64,000 bases of DNA from Pantoea cypripedii (GTDB lineage Bacteria; Pseudomonadota; Gammaproteobacteria; Enterobacterales; Enterobacteriaceae), in contig NZ_CP024770.1 of the NCBI RefSeq assembly GCF_011395035.1, positions 352,100-416,099 on the forward strand, written 5' to 3'. Positions 1 to 8,262 of this stretch are shown piece by piece; position 1 is the first letter of the stretch; each line of letters opens with the position of its first letter. Both the position numbers and the translations under genes were made by a program. Below the pieces are notes generated by a model. It was not told the origin of the DNA and made no database searches. It worked only from the letters and a program-made list of their open reading frames with translations.

Positions 1-2
1 CA

Positions 3-812
3 CTTTCGCTGGAAAATAATCCCTTATTGGTCAAGCCTGGGGAGCTAACTCAGACAGATAATGGGCGTTTCCCGCCAAAAATGAAATATCTCCCGGTGAC
101 GCAAAGCCGCATAAGAATGCGAAAAGATACCAGCCAGCAGAGAATCGTTTTGAGGGCAAAACATGCTCATGTTGGTGAATGCATACGACGGGTTCAGCAT
201 TATGTTGATGATATCCGGAAGTGTATACCGTCTCAATCCTATGAAAGTACGCAGTGTGAATCAATTTTCAATAACAACAGGCTGGTGGATCTTCAGTTGC
301 GTACCCGCTTGCAAACTTATGGCGATGAAACCTGCCTGCGTAATTGTCATGAGACAGTGGTAAAAATTAACGCGAATATTGCTGCTCTGGATGAGAAACT
401 GATTGAAGTAAACCGTATGGAAGTTGAACTGGCGGAAGCGCCAATAGTGCCGGGAGATAATCAGATAAGAGATCAGATCAGAGAATATAAACGTATTATT
501 AAGGTTGCTAAAGAGGGGAATATCCTGCTGCGCACCGCCTGTGAGAATCTGAAAAATGATGCTGAGGTGATCCGTATTGGTGCTCCGGCCCGTAAAGGAA
601 TTTTTGCAACGCATTGTAATGCCACATCGATGGGAAGGAATGTGACATTGCCTGACTTCGATGATAATCCGGCGGACAAATCCCATTATAAATTGTGGAC
701 CTATCTGAACGGCATGAGGGCCGTGATGGAACAACTGGAGGTCCTTAAAGTGCAGATTTATAATCGCATCGAAGTAACAGGCGTTCAGGTCAGAGAGCCG
801 ATGTTTTCCTGA
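3..812 (+). CDS. Hypothetical protein, 5' end outside the window
   Basis: The reading frame is open from the left edge to the stop at 812, with no stop between base 3 and the TTG at 27, so the gene very likely begins upstream and only its last ~270 codons are visible. The visible part is hydrophilic and mostly predicted helical, with charged heptad-like stretches in the middle (around the EKLIEVNRMEVELAE and REYKRIIKVAKEG segments) that look like coiled coil. I see no signal peptide, membrane segment or enzyme motif. I do not recognise the family. It lies directly upstream of an SseJ-like lipase in the same orientation, so a virulence-associated role is possible but is only inferred from position. 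Confidence 0.6.
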   Translation, partial: LSLENNPLLVKPGELTQTDNGRFPPKMKYLPVTQSRIRMRKDTSQQRIVLRAKHAHVGECIRRVQHYVDDIRKCIPSQSYESTQCESIFNNNRLVDLQLRTRLQTYGDETCLRNCHETVVKINANIAALDEKLIEVNRMEVELAEAPIVPGDNQIRDQIREYKRIIKVAKEGNILLRTACENLKNDAEVIRIGAPARKGIFATHCNATSMGRNVTLPDFDDNPADKSHYKLWTYLNGMRAVMEQLEVLKVQIYNRIEVTGVQVREPMFS

Positions 813-1047
813 ATCATATTCTCACCACTCTGACCGCCCGACGTTTACCCTGCGAATCGGGCTGGTCGAAGGTTGTAGGGACCTAAGTTAATGAGTGACG
901 GATAATCACAAGCCGGAGAAAATCATCTTATGATGTGATTGATTTTATTTAATGTTTTTCACGGGAATATTCCATAAATGTCATAAGTCGGTATGCCTCC
1001 GTTTGGTATAGTTATTAAAAAATAATAACGCAGAGGTATTTCTTTTT

Positions 1048-2115
1048 ATGACATCGATAAACTTCAATGGCCAGGCTATTTTAAACACCAACCTCTCCTC
1101 AGCTGATGAAGTGGATGGCGAAAGTGGGAAAGGGAAATTTCTGCTGGCAGAAGTGATTAATAGCCAGGTGTTACCGGACACAATTTTCCATTCTGAGGAT
1201 GAGAAAATGCGAGTTCAGCAACTGCAGACAGCTTTCAAAGCAGACACCAGAAAGAACAACTTTGGATCAGTAAAGAAAATCGTTGTCAATGGAGACAGCC
1301 TGTCCGACGAAAATGGTTTAATGTATAAAAAAACACACGAAATCTTGCCATCCGATCCGCAATTTATTGATGGGAAATTTACCAACGGCTATACATGGGT
1401 AAAATTTTTGGCAAAATACCTGAGCTTACCTTGTTACAATGTTGCTGAGGGTGGTGCGGTGTCGGCGAACTACTCCGGTATTCCTGTCATTGGAAATCCT
1501 GCTTTTTTATTTGTCTCTAATCTTGAAACTCAGACTAAAAAGTCAGCACCCGGAGAGGACGCACTGGTATTTATCTTTCTTGGTGCGAATGATTATATGA
1601 CTTTTGGCAAGACAGATGTTACCTGCGTTGTCTCTGGTCAGAAAAAGCAGGTGCAGAGAATGATAGATAACAAAGTCAGCAACATCGTGATTATGGGAAT
1701 GCCTGATTTATCGCTCACTCCTTATGCTCATGAACAAAATGAAGAATACAGAACAATGATGCATGCTGTATCTGAAAAGCATAACAATGCTTTAAAAGGC
1801 ATGGTGAACGACGTGCAGCGCGAAAATCCGCAGGTGAAAATTATTTATATCGACACCCATGCAATCATGAGTAAAATCATGGAGGTGGCCAAATACGTTA
1901 ATTACGATCTCGAAAAGGCATTTTTTAATGGCGGGTATGTTTCTTTACGCGATAAAGGAAAGAAATGTACCATTGATCATGAGAACTTCTTTAATGACAA
2001 ATCACACCCAAGTCAGGAAGTGCATTCTGTCTTTGCCCGGGCGGTAGAAAAAATTGTCAGGGATGAGTTTGGTGATACGGCCATGCATAATAAAAAACAT
2101 ATCGGGAAAAGATAG
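1048..2115 (+). CDS. SseJ-like GDSL lipase/acyltransferase, putative secreted effector
   Basis: This 355-residue protein carries the SGNH/GDSL hydrolase blocks: GDSLS at residues 82-86 (nucleophile Ser84), the AEGG segment near 133-136, GAND at 179-182 and DKSH at 317-320 (catalytic Asp317/His320). The stretches LGANDYMT and MGMPDLSLTPY closely resemble Salmonella SseJ, a type III effector that deacylates and acyltransfers lipids and cholesterol at the vacuolar membrane. The first ~75 residues precede the fold, are polar and have no Sec signal, as expected for a T3SS-delivered protein. The start follows AGAGG ten bases upstream. No T3SS apparatus gene is in the window. The fold and catalytic residues are secure; secretion and target are inferred. 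Confidence 0.85.
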   Translation: MTSINFNGQAILNTNLSSADEVDGESGKGKFLLAEVINSQVLPDTIFHSEDEKMRVQQLQTAFKADTRKNNFGSVKKIVVNGDSLSDENGLMYKKTHEILPSDPQFIDGKFTNGYTWVKFLAKYLSLPCYNVAEGGAVSANYSGIPVIGNPAFLFVSNLETQTKKSAPGEDALVFIFLGANDYMTFGKTDVTCVVSGQKKQVQRMIDNKVSNIVIMGMPDLSLTPYAHEQNEEYRTMMHAVSEKHNNALKGMVNDVQRENPQVKIIYIDTHAIMSKIMEVAKYVNYDLEKAFFNGGYVSLRDKGKKCTIDHENFFNDKSHPSQEVHSVFARAVEKIVRDEFGDTAMHNKKHIGKR

Positions 2116-2222
2116 AACCGATTTTGCCAGTAAATGAAACCCGTTTTGATGTGAATTTTATAAGAAATATATTCTAATTCAATGAGAATCCAGATTCACA
2201 GGGTATGGTCGAAAAATAATAG

Positions 2223-2262
2223 ATGTCGCACCGGTAAAACGAGAAGATGCCAGGTGCGACAT
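2223..2262 (-). terminator. Probable terminator hairpin downstream of the rpn remnant
   Basis: A perfect 10-bp inverted repeat (2223-2232 with 2253-2262) encloses a 20-base loop. On the minus strand it is followed by a T-rich stretch (TATTATTTTT). It lies ~35 bp past the end of the minus-strand rpn fragment. The long loop makes it a moderate-quality terminator. Confidence 0.45.
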
Positions 2263-2295
2263 GTCCGAAGGAATATTGCACGGAAGTTGCTATCC

Positions 2296-2623
2296 TCAGC
2301 ACTGAAGCTTTTTTAATTCGCTTTCTGTCATGCCCGTTAACTCCATAATGCTGGCTAAATCATACTTTTTGGATATCATCAGGCGAGCCAGTTGCTCATT
2401 GTGTTCTTTACGTGCTATTTCACGGCCTTCCTTCAAGCCTTCCTTCATCCCTTCCTCACGTAAACGCTCTGCAATAGTCATCATCCTTCCCTCTAATTGT
2501 GGTTTTTTCTGCGCCAGGGCGGGTGGCTGGATATGTTTCAGAAGCACCTCCTGAAACACCATGCGACGGTGAGTCATAAAACTGTTTAAACAATGCATCG
2601 TGAGGTGTAGGGACGGCGTTCAT
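2296..2623 (-). pseudogene. Decayed Rpn/PD-(D/E)XK recombination-promoting nuclease (YhgA-like)
   Basis: From the ATG at 2623 the minus strand reads MNAVPTPHDALFKQF, the standard Rpn-family N-terminus. The frame is then lost, and a neighbouring frame continues to 2296 with the family's C-terminal tail: TIAERLREEG, the KEGLKEGRE repeat and SIMELTGMTESELKKL. Full-length Rpn proteins are about 300 residues; here only ~15 N-terminal and ~90 C-terminal codons remain, so the nuclease core has been deleted and a frameshift lies near the junction. The C-terminal piece has its own possible start at 2598 but would lack the catalytic domain. This is a remnant of a gene often found in accessory DNA. Confidence 0.75.
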
Positions 2624-2823
2624 TCGCAATACCGGTCATTCCGTAAAGGTGAGAAAACATTAACAGACTGATTTTTTGGAAAGAATTGGAGTGATTTAAT
2701 TATCAGGTATATCTTCTAATAATCAGGATTACAGCCATGGAAAAGGCATTTTTTCAGGAATAATTTGGAGTTTATTGGGTTGACTGTGCTTGATTGATGC
2801 GTATCCAGTCGGCACTGCCGGGC

Positions 2824-3324
2824 TTACCGGCCGCAGGCGGTGGGCAGTGGTGCGTTCAGGTCGCTTTTTACGGTGAATTTCCAGTCCTGATATGTCTTCG
2901 CTTTGCTGAATTCAACCGCTTCCTCACTAAAACCAGCCTTACGTAGCGGCGTGCCATTGCCAGCGCTGGTCACACCGATCCAGCGACCATCGGGATCGTA
3001 AAGCATTGCCCACGTTTCCTGGTTAGTCAGTGGATCGCGATAGTGTTGCCGTAAATGGTAGACGGGCTTCATACCCCGCTCGTCATCGAGCAACTGCGCA
3101 AAATCCGTTGGAAAGCAGCCATGGCCTACCGCACGATAGGAAGCAATCGCGGCACGAATTTGCTCACCGCGAAACAGCAATTCCTTTTCCTGCCGTTCAC
3201 GGTAACGCATGGTGATCTCATCGGTGCTCTTGAGCAGAGCCATCGCCAGTACAGACAGCGCAATCAGCAGCAGCAGATAGGTAAACCCGCCTTGCTGTTT
3301 GCGAAGGTTATTCATCATCGTCAT
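2824..3324 (-). CDS. Atypical type II secretion pseudopilin (PulG-like)
   Basis: Last gene of the secretion operon, 166 residues. A short basic leader ends in GG, followed by FTYLLLLIALSVLAMALL, a prepilin cleavage site and hydrophobic spine. The usual glutamate at position +5 is replaced by leucine. After the helix come RQEKELLFRGEQIRAAI, a YRDP-containing segment (P-L-T-N-Q-E-T-W) and a GVTS segment, which match the PulG-like family found with TPR-containing secretins. It overlaps the preceding pseudopilin by 17 bp. It probably acts as a minor pseudopilin in the inner-membrane/periplasmic pseudopilus. Which minor pseudopilin slot (H/I/J/K) it fills cannot be told from sequence alone. Confidence 0.8.
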   Translation of the reverse strand: MTMMNNLRKQQGGFTYLLLLIALSVLAMALLKSTDEITMRYRERQEKELLFRGEQIRAAIASYRAVGHGCFPTDFAQLLDDERGMKPVYHLRQHYRDPLTNQETWAMLYDPDGRWIGVTSAGNGTPLRKAGFSEEAVEFSKAKTYQDWKFTVKSDLNAPLPTACGR

Positions 3325-3673
3325 GTTGCTGATTCGGATGGCTTAGTGAAGGGGAGTCCACATCCAGAATCTGTCCCTCTTCATCGGTGATGGCTTCCCA
3401 GTTATCACGGCTGTTGGCGACGGGGTCCAGCGGTAGCTGACGCAGATAACCGGCTTCCACCAGGTCCTGTAATGTATACGGGCCCGTGAGACGGTCGCGC
3501 CGGAAATTATCGATCGCACTGCGCAGCGTATTCAGGTTGTGCTCCAGTACCACCGTTTTTGAACGGTCGATTTGCTGAAAGAAACGCGGGGCGACCAGCG
3601 TCATCAGGGTGGCAATGATCGCCATTACCACCAGCAGCTCAATCAGCGTAAACCCTTTCTCACCATTGCGCAT
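3308..3673 (-). CDS. Type II secretion pseudopilin (GspG/PilE-like)
   Basis: A small pseudopilin with the leader MRNGEKG and cleavage before FTLIELLVVMAIIATLM, including the conserved Glu at +5. The helical spine continues into a soluble domain with QLPLDPVAN, like the DP-containing loop of GspG-type proteins. The C-terminus is polar and very acidic (QQHDDDE). I chose the ATG at 3673, preceded by GGGG six bases upstream; an in-frame ATG at 3685 would add four residues. It overlaps both neighbouring pseudopilin genes, implying translational coupling. Predicted role: a subunit of the pseudopilus that pushes substrate through the secretin. Confidence 0.82.
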   Translation of the reverse strand: MRNGEKGFTLIELLVVMAIIATLMTLVAPRFFQQIDRSKTVVLEHNLNTLRSAIDNFRRDRLTGPYTLQDLVEAGYLRQLPLDPVANSRDNWEAITDEEGQILDVDSPSLSHPNQQHDDDE

Positions 3674-4133
3674 AGGGCACCCCATTCAGACCGTTGGCCC
3701 GGCTACTGGAGCTGATATCATAAACATCCTTACCACCCGTAAATTCACCTGGCGGTTGATCGGCGGCGCGCAGACGCCAGGTCTCTTCGTCTTTACGTCC
3801 ATCGCAATCACACATCGGATCACGTGGAATACGACGCAGAAAATAGATTTTGCTGCCTTTGGGCGATTGTTTGTCCTTCACCCCTTCCACCAGAATATTA
3901 AGTGAGGGCGGATAGCCTGATGCATCGGACTTTTTCTCAATGCGTTCTTCAGCTGTCGCCTGTTTGTAGAGATCAATGGCGGTGCGAATTTCACGCAGGG
4001 CGTCACGTAACTCCTCTTCCTGACGTTGCTGATGATAGCGCTGCACCAGTGGGGTCGCGGCAGCTGCCAGCGTCCCCAGTAGTGCGAGGGTGACCATCAT
4101 CTCAATCAGGGTAAACCCACGTTGCCGCTGCAT
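3660..4133 (-). CDS. Type II secretion pseudopilin (GspG-like)
   Basis: A 157-residue pseudopilin. The leader MQRQRG precedes FTLIEMMVTLALLGTLAAAATP, with Glu at +5. The soluble part contains RRIPRDPM followed by CDCDG, and ends DVYDISSSS...NGVPYAQW. This tail recurs in GspG-like proteins of atypical T2SS loci with TPR secretins and probably forms the calcium/loop region. The two close cysteines (CDC) are unusual for a major pseudopilin. The start codon overlaps the secretin stop by one base at 4133. Together with the gspG at the other end of the operon, this gives two GspG-like subunits; which one is major is unclear. Confidence 0.82.
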   Translation of the reverse strand: MQRQRGFTLIEMMVTLALLGTLAAAATPLVQRYHQQRQEEELRDALREIRTAIDLYKQATAEERIEKKSDASGYPPSLNILVEGVKDKQSPKGSKIYFLRRIPRDPMCDCDGRKDEETWRLRAADQPPGEFTGGKDVYDISSSSRANGLNGVPYAQW

Positions 4134-6028
4134 TACTCAGTCCCGTAATGTGCCTGCTCATTTTTAATCACCGGCGGAGGCAAGCCAGCAGAATGGTCAG
4201 GGAACTGAGCAGGGGGTGCCAGGCGTGGGGCCTCAAAGTTAGGAATGATGTGTTCAGGCGCTGCGCCACGCAGTTGCAAATTCTCACCCGTTAACTCATC
4301 GGTGCCCATATCGATGGTGCTGACATGGCTGCCTGGCAGATCAAGGTTGCGCTCAATGGTCGGGGTGATCAGCAGAATCACTTCGGTACGTTTCTTCTCA
4401 TCGCCTTTATTTGAGAAGAGGCGGCCGATACCCGGGATTTTACTGAGGTAAGGTACGCCGCTATCAAGGTCGATATCTTCCTGTTTGATCAACCCGGCCA
4501 GCATCTGCGTTTCACCGTTGCTACTGCTCAGCACGGTGTTGGCTTCACGGCTGTTGGTGCTGTAGTAAACCGCCCCATCTTTACCCGGCTGCGGCGTACC
4601 CAGGCTGCTTAAGGTAAACTTCACTTCCATCGAAATGTTGTCATCCATGCTGATATCCGGCGTAACTTCCAGTTTCATACCCACATCCTGATATTCAACT
4701 TTTTGCGACAGGAAGCCATCAGAACTGGCGTTGCTGGTCAGCACCGGGATTTTCTGGCCAATATCCACCAGGGCTTTTTTATTGTTTTTAACGCGGATCC
4801 GCGGGCTTGCCAGCACTTTGGCATGGCTCAGCACTTGTTTCATATCCAGCGACATGCCATCAATGCTCACCAGCATGTTACGGGGACTCAGGGCGCTCAG
4901 GGGAAGCTTGCTGTTGGTATTGCTTGAGGTGGAATCTTCGCCCACTTTTCCGAACGAAACACCAGCGTGCTGAGGCAGGGTCATACCCAGTTTCTGGACA
5001 TCTTCGGTATTCACTTCCAGCACTTCCACGGCCAGCGTGACCTCGGCTTCCGGACGATCAAGAGTGACCAGCAAACGTTCTGCTTTGTCGACGCTTTCTT
5101 CCGAACCGCGAATGGTGACTGAGTTGGTTCGTTCATCAACGTGGACATCTTTCAGTTTCACCAGATTGCGCAGGGCAACATTGACATCTTTTGCCTTGGC
5201 ATAGGCGAGAAAAATGGTTTTGACCACGATTTCACGGTAAACCTTTTCCTTCTGCGCGGTAGCCGGATAGATCAGTAAGGTATTGGCATTCAGCGCCTTT
5301 TTACGCAGGTTGTTTGACATCAGCAAAACATCAATCGCATCTTCGGCGGTCGTGTCTTTGGCAATGATGCTGGTGGTGGCACTGCTGGAAACGTCTTTAT
5401 CAAAGATGATATTCACACCGGTCATCTGGCTGATACTACTAAAAATGGCCATCAGATTATGTTGGCGGTAATTCAGTGAAATCGGCTTTTGCAGCTCACG
5501 GCTAAGACGTTTTGCTGGCTGGTTCATCATCGAAATCTCGCGCAGCAGATGGTCACGCAATGCGCGCCCCTGTGGCCAGTTGGGATCTTCCTCCAGTACC
5601 TGCTTCACTTTGCGTAATGCCAGTTCCGGGTCTTTGGTGCTGAGCTTCACCGCTTCGCGATAGGTTTTATCCACGGCACGCCAGGCATTAATTTTGCGCA
5701 ATCCCTGCTGAGCGCGCAGGTTGCCTGGCTGATACAGCAGGGCACTTTTCCAGTTCTCTGCCGCAAGTTCGTAATTATTCCTCCGCACAGCGACTTCAGC
5801 CTGTCGGAGGTAGCTGGCGATAAGCTGGTTGGTCAGATCGGTCTGTTCTGCTCGCAGCGAGATATTGTTCGGATGGTCGACGCGTTCACGGTCCAGCTGC
5901 ACCAGACGGGCGGCCATACTTTCGGGAGAATGCAGGGACACGGTTTCCGTGGTCTGCGGTAAGTTATGTTCTGCGCAACCACTTAGCAGTGCGCCGAGTA
6001 TAGAGAGTGTGAAGGTTACTTTTTTCAT
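4133..6028 (-). CDS. gspD: Outer-membrane secretin with N-terminal TPR-like region (GspD/PilQ superfamily)
   Basis: A 631-residue lipoprotein. The signal peptide ends LLSGC with lipidated Cys18, which suggests self-piloting to the outer membrane. Residues ~60-165 form a TPR-like helical region (ELAAENWKSALLYQPGNLRAQQGL; ALRKVKQVLEEDPNWPQG). N-domains follow (ISLNYRQHNLMAIFSSIS..GVNIIFDK), then a secretin/NolW-like fold with the VDERTNSVTIRG segment, and the C-terminal secretin gate (VASPRIRVKNNKKALVDIGQKIP; NGETQMLAGLI; VPYLSKIPGIGRLFS; TEVILLITPTI). Canonical GspD lacks the TPR region and lipidation, so this resembles MSHA/type IV pilus-like or atypical T2SS secretins. It forms the outer-membrane pore of the machine encoded around it. 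Confidence 0.88.
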   Translation of the reverse strand: MKKVTFTLSILGALLSGCAEHNLPQTTETVSLHSPESMAARLVQLDRERVDHPNNISLRAEQTDLTNQLIASYLRQAEVAVRRNNYELAAENWKSALLYQPGNLRAQQGLRKINAWRAVDKTYREAVKLSTKDPELALRKVKQVLEEDPNWPQGRALRDHLLREISMMNQPAKRLSRELQKPISLNYRQHNLMAIFSSISQMTGVNIIFDKDVSSSATTSIIAKDTTAEDAIDVLLMSNNLRKKALNANTLLIYPATAQKEKVYREIVVKTIFLAYAKAKDVNVALRNLVKLKDVHVDERTNSVTIRGSEESVDKAERLLVTLDRPEAEVTLAVEVLEVNTEDVQKLGMTLPQHAGVSFGKVGEDSTSSNTNSKLPLSALSPRNMLVSIDGMSLDMKQVLSHAKVLASPRIRVKNNKKALVDIGQKIPVLTSNASSDGFLSQKVEYQDVGMKLEVTPDISMDDNISMEVKFTLSSLGTPQPGKDGAVYYSTNSREANTVLSSSNGETQMLAGLIKQEDIDLDSGVPYLSKIPGIGRLFSNKGDEKKRTEVILLITPTIERNLDLPGSHVSTIDMGTDELTGENLQLRGAAPEHIIPNFEAPRLAPPAQFPDHSAGLPPPVIKNEQAHYGTE

Positions 6029-6034
6029 GATCGA

Positions 6035-6559
6035 TTAACGTGTTGGTTCCGCTTGCAAATCATCCAGCTCAAGGCGTTTGCGTGTGTGAGTGGCTTGCCA
6101 CTCAAATAAGAGGTGGTCATTCGCCACATCCACTAAACTCCATCCGGCAACCGGCGAACTGCCGATCCAGATTTTCCCGTCAGCCTGGCAACGCTTGCAC
6201 ACCGGCCAGGTTTGATTGCCATCAGTGATGATGACAATGCGCTGTTGCTGACTCCACCACGCCCCCATGACCTGTAACGGCAACGGGGGTGCCGAAGGCG
6301 GCGGTGGGGGAGGCGGTGCAGAAGCAGCGCTTTGCCCGGAGGCGTTTTTATCCACTTTCACCGGGCCGGGAAACAAATTCACCCAGGATGAACTGTCCGG
6401 TTTTGTCGCAGGTGTCGTCGTGGCTGCCGGGCGGGTGCGCGGCGAGGTTGCCGGCGACAGCGTTAGCTCGTCCGGATCTTCGTCACTGACAAACTGGCTC
6501 CATATCACCAGGCCGACGGTGACCGCGATCGCCAGCTGTAAATAGCGCGGAAGTTTCAT
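6035..6559 (-). CDS. Bitopic inner-membrane protein in the GspC/PilP position
   Basis: A 174-residue protein with one N-terminal membrane segment (LAIAVTVGLVIW) and a long Pro/Thr/Ala-rich linker including a run of prolines near residue 85. A small C-terminal β-rich domain starts PLQVMGAWWSQQQRIVIITDG and ends KRLELDD. This is the layout of GspC or PilP, which link the inner-membrane platform to the secretin. Two cysteines (CKRC) sit in the periplasmic domain. It lies directly upstream of the secretin gene (6-bp gap) and overlaps the preceding gene by 4 bp. Sequence similarity to either family is too weak for a firm name; the call rests on topology and gene order. Confidence 0.6.
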   Translation of the reverse strand: MKLPRYLQLAIAVTVGLVIWSQFVSDEDPDELTLSPATSPRTRPAATTTPATKPDSSSWVNLFPGPVKVDKNASGQSAASAPPPPPPPSAPPLPLQVMGAWWSQQQRIVIITDGNQTWPVCKRCQADGKIWIGSSPVAGWSLVDVANDHLLFEWQATHTRKRLELDDLQAEPTR

Positions 6560-7077
6560 CGCGCCTCCTGTTGCAGCCGCAGCCGCAGGGTAATTTTCAG
6601 CTGGCTGGTGGCCGGCGTTGGCCGCTGCATCGACAATTGATCGATAAATATCGGCAGGGTACGGCTCAGAGTGTCGAGAGCCTGCACCAATGGCAGGTAT
6701 TCACCCTTCAGTGGAATATCCAGACGCAGAATTTTATTTTCACCCTGTTGCTCCAGTTGATAACGACTGGATTCCACCAACAGGTTATTTTTTTGCAGCT
6801 GCTCGAACACCAGCCGCACCTGCTGATATTGATTGAGGCTGAGCTGGTTTTGCAGGGCCGGTTGCTGCTGGTCCATTGGCAGCGTGTCATGCAGTTGCTG
6901 GCGGAGCATGATAACTTCCTGCTGCTGTTGCGAAGTTTGCGGCATCGATACGACCAGCCAGAACGCCAGCAGACAGCACGGCAGCATGGCCAGCATCAGC
7001 GGCACTTTTCCGGTACGTTCTACCAGTTGTGCCAGCCGCCAGTGGAGTAACCCGCTGTTAACGGTTAGCTTCATCAC
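6556..7077 (-). CDS. PilO/GspM-like inner-membrane platform protein
   Basis: A 173-residue bitopic protein: cytoplasmic N-terminus, membrane segment LMLAMLPCCLLAFWLVVS (residues ~27-44), a Gln-rich coiled-coil stretch to ~100, then a small αβ domain (NKILRLDIPLKGEYLPLVQALDTLS...QLKITLRLRL). The motif L.G.Y..L..ALD.L resembles the ferredoxin-like domain of PilO/GspM, which in known systems heterodimerises with PilN/GspL under the ATPase. It overlaps the gene before it by 20 bp and the gene after it by 4 bp. The call is from architecture and position. Confidence 0.6.
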   Translation of the reverse strand: MMKLTVNSGLLHWRLAQLVERTGKVPLMLAMLPCCLLAFWLVVSMPQTSQQQQEVIMLRQQLHDTLPMDQQQPALQNQLSLNQYQQVRLVFEQLQKNNLLVESSRYQLEQQGENKILRLDIPLKGEYLPLVQALDTLSRTLPIFIDQLSMQRPTPATSQLKITLRLRLQQEAR

Positions 7078-7573
7078 CTTTCTCCGGATGGAAATTCACA
7101 TCAAGTACCGCCAGAACCGGCCATTCGGGGTTTTTATCCGTCGCCTGGCGATGGTTATCCAGGGCGACTTTTGCGGGTAATTTCTGCAGGTCCTGGCTAA
7201 ATTCCAGCACTGCTGCCAGTGATTTGCTGCTGACTTCAAGTCGCACGGCTTGCTGGCCGGGGCTGACATCCGCAGCGCGTAGCACCACATCAGGACGCAT
7301 CACGCTGCCGATTTTTTCCAGCATCACCAGTGAGGGTGAGGTGGTTTGCTGTTGCTGCTGCTGGCGCATCAGGCGTTGCTGCGCTTCACGCAGCGTGCGG
7401 AGTGCCTGCTGTTGCGTATGCAGTTGCTGCTGCATCTGCCCGGCTTCCAGTGTCAGCTGCTGTTGCCGGGAGGAGTCGTGCACAATCAGTCCGGCAATGG
7501 GCAGGCAAAGCAATCCGGTCGTCAGCAACGCATAGCGCGCCCAGGGTGGTGTCAGTGAAAAGCGTGGCGTCAT
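7058..7573 (-). CDS. PilN-like inner-membrane platform protein
   Basis: A 171-residue protein with one membrane segment (ARYALLTTGLLCLPIAGLIV, residues ~12-31), a strongly Gln-rich coiled coil (residues ~37-78, including a run of Gln), then a compact αβ domain (VRLEVSSKSLAAVLEFSQDLQKLP ... VLAVLDVNFH). PilN and the periplasmic half of GspL share this layout. The preceding gene gives a separate cytoplasmic half, so GspL appears split in two here, as PilM/PilN are in type IV pili. The start overlaps the preceding stop by 4 bp. Confidence comes from layout, not clear similarity. Confidence 0.6.
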   Translation of the reverse strand: MTPRFSLTPPWARYALLTTGLLCLPIAGLIVHDSSRQQQLTLEAGQMQQQLHTQQQALRTLREAQQRLMRQQQQQQTTSPSLVMLEKIGSVMRPDVVLRAADVSPGQQAVRLEVSSKSLAAVLEFSQDLQKLPAKVALDNHRQATDKNPEWPVLAVLDVNFHPEKGDEANR

Positions 7574-8262
7574 GACGTGACTTCCCGGCTGTCAGTGACT
7601 GTCTGCCAGTCGGTGGTGTTGATCACAAAACGCGGGCTGTCAGGCATCGCGGCGAGGCGTCCAATAATTTGCAACTGCTCGCTTTGTCCCTGCTGTGGCA
7701 AATTGAGGCAATGAACATCACGCCATTGCTGGTCCTGGCGGCAGGCAACACGGCTGCGCATCGGGCCGATTGCGGCAAAAATACCTTCCACCGGTAAACG
7801 TCGATTGAAACGATGTAGCAATAACTGGAAGGGCGTGACGACGCCCTGAAAACGCAGATGATGCTGACGTGATAATTTTGCCAGCATCTGCCAGCAGGTC
7901 TGTTGCAGGCAGGCCACTAATGCGGGTTGTCCCCAGCTGACGTCTTCGAAACGTACCTGCCAGTGTGGCTGCGTAAAGCGTTTACTGGCTTCGCGTTGCG
8001 CGATGCTCAGTAACTCCTGCGGGGTTTTGATGCCGTTTTGCCAGGGGATAACCAGAAAATCCAGTTCATCCGTATCCAGGTAAAATTCAATGGCGTCCAG
8101 CCAGGCCATGGCGGCCGGGCGAGCGCTAAGTAAGGCGGTCAGCGCCGTTTCAAGCGGTTCATCCGGGATGCGTTCACAGGACATCACCACCTGCGTGCCG
8201 TTGCGCAGACGTAGTGCATGAGGCCAGATATCACACTGCCAGGTTTTAATGAGCGATAACAC
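7570..8262 (-). CDS. Cytoplasmic platform protein in the PilM/GspL-N position
   Basis: A 230-residue soluble protein without signal or membrane segment, encoded between the GspE ATPase and the PilN-like protein and overlapping gspE by 17 bp. Position and predicted αβ content suggest an actin-like PilM or the cytoplasmic half of GspL, which anchors the ATPase to the membrane. Classical ATP-binding motifs of PilM are not visible, and at 230 residues it is shorter than PilM (~350), so nucleotide binding may have been lost. It could also be related to GspL-N-like HofM proteins. I do not recognise a closer family. Confidence 0.5.
   Translation of the reverse strand: MLSLIKTWQCDIWPHALRLRNGTQVVMSCERIPDEPLETALTALLSARPAAMAWLDAIEFYLDTDELDFLVIPWQNGIKTPQELLSIAQREASKRFTQPHWQVRFEDVSWGQPALVACLQQTCWQMLAKLSRQHHLRFQGVVTPFQLLLHRFNRRLPVEGIFAAIGPMRSRVACRQDQQWRDVHCLNLPQQGQSEQLQIIGRLAAMPDSPRFVINTTDWQTVTDSREVTS

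Noticed and set aside
880..1047. Possible hrp box upstream of the SseJ-like gene
   Set aside because: I looked for GGAACC followed at the right distance by CCAC and did not find it.
7330..7575. Plus-strand ORFs rich in Cys, Ala and Arg opposite the PilN-like gene
   Set aside because: They mirror the Gln codon runs of the real minus-strand gene and have no start signals.
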